Part shown: piece after piece, positions 7,477 through 9,996 of the stretch | Layout: each line of letters starts with the position of its first letter | Position numbering within the stretch: the first letter of the stretch is position 1 | Assembly: GCA_947589615.1 (NCBI GenBank) | Contig: CANQBU010000044.1 | Location: forward strand, 1 to 9,996 | DNA length: 9,996 bases | Source: an uncultured Clostridia bacterium | GTDB lineage: Bacteria; Bacillota; Clostridia; Christensenellales; UBA1242 | Direction: 5' to 3' | Made by a program: the position numbers and the translations under genes | Notes under the pieces: model-generated | Seen by the model: only the letters and a program-made list of their open reading frames with translations | Told to the model about the DNA's origin: nothing | Database searches by the model: none

Positions 7477-8577
7477 TTATTGCATGTTTAATTTGCTTTT
7501 GATTAATTCAAGTAATTTTTCAATGCCCTTCCCCCGTTTTACCGAAATCAAAACTTCGTTTTCCTCGATTGCCAGCGGTTTTTTAAGAAGGTCGCTTTTA
7601 TTTAGGACAACAATTCTGTTCTTCGTCGCCCCCAACTCGTCAAGCAAATCATTTGTCACTCCCATATTTATTTCATATTCTTTTTTCCCATCTATTGATT
7701 TGTCCTGTGAGACATCAACTACATGCAACAATAAATCCGCATCTCTAGCCTCTTCCAATGTAGAAGAAAATGCATCTACGAGTTGATGAGGTAAGTCAGA
7801 TATAAATCCCACCGTATCAGTTATGATAGCATAACTATTATCTCCCAAGAACATTTTACGCGACGTAGTATCAAGTGTCGCGAAAAACTTATCATCGGCA
7901 TAAATATCTTCTCTGACAAGATAATTCAAAAGTGATGATTTGCCTGAATTTGTATAACCGACCAGTGCAATTTTAGGCAAAGATGATTCCAGCCTTTCTT
8001 TACGCGTTGATTGTCTTTGCTGCTTTATTTTTTCAATTTGTTTTTTTAAATTGTCAATTTCGCTTTCTAATTTACGTCTATTAAGTTCGAGCTTTGTTTC
8101 TCCAGGTCCACGCATTCCCACTCCGCCGCTTCCAAATCTACCGCTTGTGCCCTGCATTTGTGAAAGCCGTGGCAAAATATATTTATCTTGAGCTAGTTTT
8201 ACTTGAAGTCGTGCCTCTCTTGATTTTGCTCCCTTAGCAAAAATATCAATTATTAAGCCCACCCTATCCAAAACTTTTGTTTTAAATTCATCTGCGAGGT
8301 TCTTCATCTGAGAGCCTGACAATTGATAGTCGACTATAACTACATCAACAATCTCTTCGCAGTCATTGATATAATTTTTAATTTCTTCAACTTTCCCACT
8401 GCCTATAACAGTTCTCCTATTAAATTCCTTCACGTTTTGATAGAAATCTTTTATTACATTTAGGCCAGCAGAATAACAGAGGCGTTCAATTTCCCCTGTT
8501 TTCCTTTCAATATTATCTTCTTTCTTATCGCATACGATTATAATAACCGCATTCTCTCTTTCAATTTTATTTTCCAT
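7477..8577 (-). CDS. hflX: GTPase HflX, ribosome-splitting factor
   Basis: This 366-residue cytoplasmic GTPase of the Obg-HflX family binds the 50S subunit and splits stalled or idle 70S ribosomes under stress, as known for HflX in other bacteria. The N-terminal HflX domain (about 1-140) includes GSGKVEEIK and the LDRVGLIIDIFA...SREARLQVKLAQ region. A Gly-rich linker (GGVGMRGPGETKLE, about 150-163) leads to a charged helical segment (about 160-195), probably coiled coil. The G domain shows G1 GYTNSGKS (207-214), DTTSR (G2 region), G3 DTVGF (254-258) and G4 NKSD (326-329); nothing essential is missing. The start is ATG at 8577. An ATG at 8595 is in frame but lies inside the promoter, upstream of the predicted start of transcription. 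There is no ribosome site and the mRNA is predicted to be leaderless. It is transcribed alone, downstream of the small lipoprotein gene but separated from it by a terminator. Confidence 0.96.
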   Translation of the reverse strand: MENKIERENAVIIIVCDKKEDNIERKTGEIERLCYSAGLNVIKDFYQNVKEFNRRTVIGSGKVEEIKNYINDCEEIVDVVIVDYQLSGSQMKNLADEFKTKVLDRVGLIIDIFAKGAKSREARLQVKLAQDKYILPRLSQMQGTSGRFGSGGVGMRGPGETKLELNRRKLESEIDNLKKQIEKIKQQRQSTRKERLESSLPKIALVGYTNSGKSSLLNYLVREDIYADDKFFATLDTTSRKMFLGDNSYAIITDTVGFISDLPHQLVDAFSSTLEEARDADLLLHVVDVSQDKSIDGKKEYEINMGVTNDLLDELGATKNRIVVLNKSDLLKKPLAIEENEVLISVKRGKGIEKLLELIKSKLNMQ

Positions 8578-8583
8578 GGGCTT

Positions 8584-8612
8584 ATTATAGCACAAAAAGC
8601 TACTATTGTCAA
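8584..8612 (-). promoter_or_regulatory. Full-consensus leaderless promoter of hflX
   Basis: On the minus strand a perfect TTGACA (8612-8607), a 17-bp spacer, and a perfect TATAAT (8589-8584) preceded by TGC (extended -10) form a textbook vegetative promoter. The six bases AAGCCC follow, then the ATG at 8577, so transcription should start on the A of the start codon. Such a complete match predicts strong constitutive expression, which is unusual for a stress-associated GTPase. Confidence 0.88.
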
Positions 8613-8664
8613 AAATTAAAAATGTATTTTATTGAAAATAATAACACGGCTTTAAACTATACTA

Positions 8665-8692
8665 CAAAAAAGAAAAGATTTCTCCTTTCTTT
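8665..8692 (-). terminator. Terminator of the small lipoprotein gene, overlapping its stop codon
   Basis: On the minus strand AAAGAAAGGA pairs with TCTTTTCTTT (10 bp including one G-T pair) around a GAAA tetraloop, followed by a run of T. The first arm begins with the last two bases of the TAA stop codon (8693-8691). The stem is mostly A-T, so termination strength is uncertain, but its place before the hflX promoter fits. Confidence 0.55.
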
Positions 8693-9323
8693 AAAAAATA
8701 TCATTCTCGTCCATAACATTTATAATAAGATTATATTCGTTGCTCTTTGTATCTACAATCGTAAAGACCCAATAAAGTTTGTCATCTTTTGTCATAATTT
8801 TTAAATAACATTCTCCGTCAAAGGAATTTCTATTAGTTAAATCGGACACAACATCTTCCAAATGTTTTTGCCCTAATTCTATTGCCTTTTCGCTATCAAC
8901 ATTAAAATCTTTGCTTATATTTTCAAATTCAAAATTGTAGTCACCGTAGTTTATAGTAATTATATCACTTTCTTTTAAAGCATATCCTAAATCGGTCATG
9001 TATGTTGAATTGAGCGGATTTAATTCTAAAGTAATTTTATCAGTTTTATTATTTACATTTATTTCCGCCTCTATTTCCTTATCAAAAACATTGTTAAATC
9101 TTAGAATTACTAAGGAAAAATCAACATTTTTCGTATGATTTCCATTAATAATATAATTTTCTTCTCTTTTGCCAACGCTAATACTACCAATCTCCCCTCC
9201 ACTACGGGCGAAAAAATATATTTCTGTTTTTTCACTTATATTATTTTTTAAATCATTTTTTTGACAGCCACATAAGCAAAATAAACCAAAAATAAATATA
9301 AAACTTAATAAATATTTTTTCAT
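8691..9323 (-). CDS. Small lipoprotein of unknown function, possible PepSY-like C-terminus
   Basis: This 210-residue protein is predicted to be lipid-anchored. MKKYLLSFIFIFGLF is a typical signal peptide and LCGC is the lipobox, with Cys20 as the lipidation site. Residues about 30-135 are beta-rich, with alternating charged and hydrophobic strands and many Asn residues. Residues about 142-208 (a helix SEKAIELGQKHLED, then ECYLKIMTKDDKLYWVFTIVD and YNLIINVMDENDI) have the helix-plus-hairpin layout and the DxKLYWVF signature of PepSY-like domains. That assignment is by eye and weak. The start is supported by GAGGTG just upstream of the ATG. It diverges from the aldolase pseudogene over a 73-bp gap, and a terminator separates it from hflX. 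I cannot assign a specific role. Confidence 0.82.
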   Translation of the reverse strand: MKKYLLSFIFIFGLFCLCGCQKNDLKNNISEKTEIYFFARSGGEIGSISVGKREENYIINGNHTKNVDFSLVILRFNNVFDKEIEAEINVNNKTDKITLELNPLNSTYMTDLGYALKESDIITINYGDYNFEFENISKDFNVDSEKAIELGQKHLEDVVSDLTNRNSFDGECYLKIMTKDDKLYWVFTIVDTKSNEYNLIINVMDENDIF

Positions 9324-9349
9324 ATAACACCTCTTTTTTAAATATATGT

Positions 9350-9380
9350 TTGAAAAAATTAAAAAATGTGTTATTATAAT
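9350..9380 (+). promoter_or_regulatory. Remnant promoter of the aldolase pseudogene
   Basis: TTGAAA (9350-9355) lies upstream of a perfect TATAAT (9375-9380) with 19 bp between them; an overlapping TATTAT (9372-9377) would give 16 bp. The spacing is not ideal. The same A/T block also reads TATAAT on the minus strand (9378-9373), so it could serve the divergent lipoprotein gene, although no matching -35 box is clear on that side. Confidence 0.4.
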
Positions 9381-9396
9381 TTAAAGGGAAAGAAAA

Positions 9397-9996
9397 ATGA
9401 GAAATTTAAAATATTGATTAAATAAAGCAATAGAAAATCATTTTGCTTTGGGAGCTTTTAATTTTTCAGGACTTGAAACATTACAAGGAATTGTCCTTGC
9501 CTGCAAACAGTTAAATGCACCTGCATTTATTGCCGTAAGTGAAAGTGCTTTTGATTATATGGGCGATTATGTAACATCCTTGGCAAATACCGCAAAAAAA
9601 CAATTTGAAGGACTTTTCCTTCATCTTGACCACGGAAAAAATGGTGAAATATGTCGCAAGGCAATCGATTTAGGATTTGATAGTGTCATGATTGATGGCA
9701 GTGCCTTAAATTTTAAAGACTTCTGTAGATATGCTGGCAGTCTCAATCGGGACTAGTCATGGCGCATATAAATATAGCGGAACTCAAACCTTAAGATTTG
9801 ATATTTTATCAGAAATTGAAAAAAGACTTGTCGATTTCCCCCTTGTTCTTCATGGTGCATCCACAATAGATAAAAATCTAATACACGTAATAAATAACAA
9901 CGGCGGTAAAATTTTAAACTCCTGCGGAATTCCCGAAAACCTACTAAAAACAGCTGTCAAAGATCATCATATTGTTAAAGTCAATACAGATTCAGA
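9397..9996 (+). pseudogene. Class II fructose-bisphosphate aldolase, broken (nonsense codon, frameshift, internal deletion; runs off the right edge)
   Basis: The intact enzyme is a zinc-dependent glycolytic aldolase that cleaves fructose 1,6-bisphosphate to DHAP and glyceraldehyde 3-phosphate. The remnant starts at ATG 9397, with a purine-rich ribosome site (AAAGGGAAAG). It meets an in-frame TGA at 9415-9417, codon 7, and continues in the same frame with LGAFNF, the LHLDHG motif (catalytic Asp and zinc His) and SVMIDGSALNF. The frame then closes at TAG 9754. Homology resumes in another frame from about 9716-9725: VDMLAVSIGTSHGAYKY, then LVLHGAS (zinc His), GGK and VNTDS, open to the window end. 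The region normally between these two parts, roughly 55-60 residues holding the EAELGxxGG segment and another active-site Glu, is absent. Both halves are well conserved, so decay looks recent. An aldolase relative such as tagatose-bisphosphate aldolase cannot be excluded. A functional gene elsewhere in the genome is likely if glycolysis is retained. Confidence 0.85.

Noticed and set aside
8578..8595. N-terminal extension of HflX starting at ATG 8595
   Set aside because: The six extra codons overlap the -10 box and its downstream bases, so they would not be in the transcript.
8622..8804. 60-codon plus-strand frame between hflX and the small lipoprotein gene
   Set aside because: It overlaps the hairpin terminator and the 3' end of the lipoprotein gene, is low-complexity Ile/Asn/Lys-rich, and has no ribosome site.
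9415..9417. In-frame TGA in the aldolase read as tryptophan (alternative genetic code)
   Set aside because: The Trp codons I checked in the ATPase and the large lipoprotein are TGG, and Trp is not expected at this aldolase position. The gene also has a frameshift and a deletion further on, so a nonsense mutation is simpler. The absence of TGA among five visible stops (three TAG, two TAA) is too small a sample.
9448..9756. Independent 102-residue protein starting at TTG 9448
   Set aside because: It is the interior of the aldolase frame: homology begins upstream of the TTG (at 9397) and resumes in another frame after the TAG.
1..9996. CRISPR arrays, insertion sequences, tRNA or rRNA genes
   Set aside because: No regularly spaced direct repeats, terminal inverted repeats with transposase, or cloverleaf/rRNA sequences were seen on either strand.

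Overview
The window is AT-rich, gene-dense DNA from a low-GC Gram-positive-type bacterium (Bacillota or a relative). The evidence is two lipoprotein signal peptides, AGGAG/GAGGT-type ribosome sites, A/T-rich intergenic DNA with consensus sigma-A-like promoters, and gene families typical of that group: PrgI/VirB4 ATPase, PRC-barrel protein, DUF1858 redox protein and HflX. No rRNA or tRNA is present, so the taxon cannot be fixed. Trp codons in the intact genes are TGG and the visible stops are TAA or TAG, so the standard code is assumed.

Left part (1-6300, minus strand). A two-gene operon reads from right to left. First is an 895-residue conjugation-type ATPase with a two-helix PrgI-like membrane segment fused to its N-terminus (3425-6112). 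It is followed 58 bp later by the first 1122 codons of a very large lipoprotein (1-3366, running off the left edge). The lipoprotein starts with a Big-type Ig-like domain, carries further ~97-residue beta-rich repeats, and at the window edge enters a segment resembling those that precede GLUG repeats. No relaxase, coupling protein or integrase is visible. The pair looks like part of a cell-surface or secretion locus derived from type IV secretion, whose remainder lies to the left.

Middle part (6300-7480). A PRC-barrel protein gene (minus) and a small DUF1858 CxxC protein gene (plus) diverge from a 96-bp intergenic region. Terminators are visible after both.

Right part (7477-9996). hflX (minus) converges on the DUF1858 gene and shares a bidirectional terminator with it. 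Upstream of hflX lies a small lipoprotein gene of unknown function (minus). It diverges from a decayed class II fructose-bisphosphate aldolase gene (plus), which carries a nonsense codon, a frameshift and an apparent internal deletion.

The most unusual signal is regulatory. For hflX and the DUF1858 gene, a near-perfect promoter has its -10 box ending exactly 6 nt before the start codon, and neither gene has a Shine-Dalgarno site. The PRC-barrel gene has the same geometry with a weaker promoter. These three are predicted to make leaderless mRNAs, whereas the ATPase and both lipoproteins have clear ribosome sites. The start codons of hflX and the DUF1858 gene are set on this basis.
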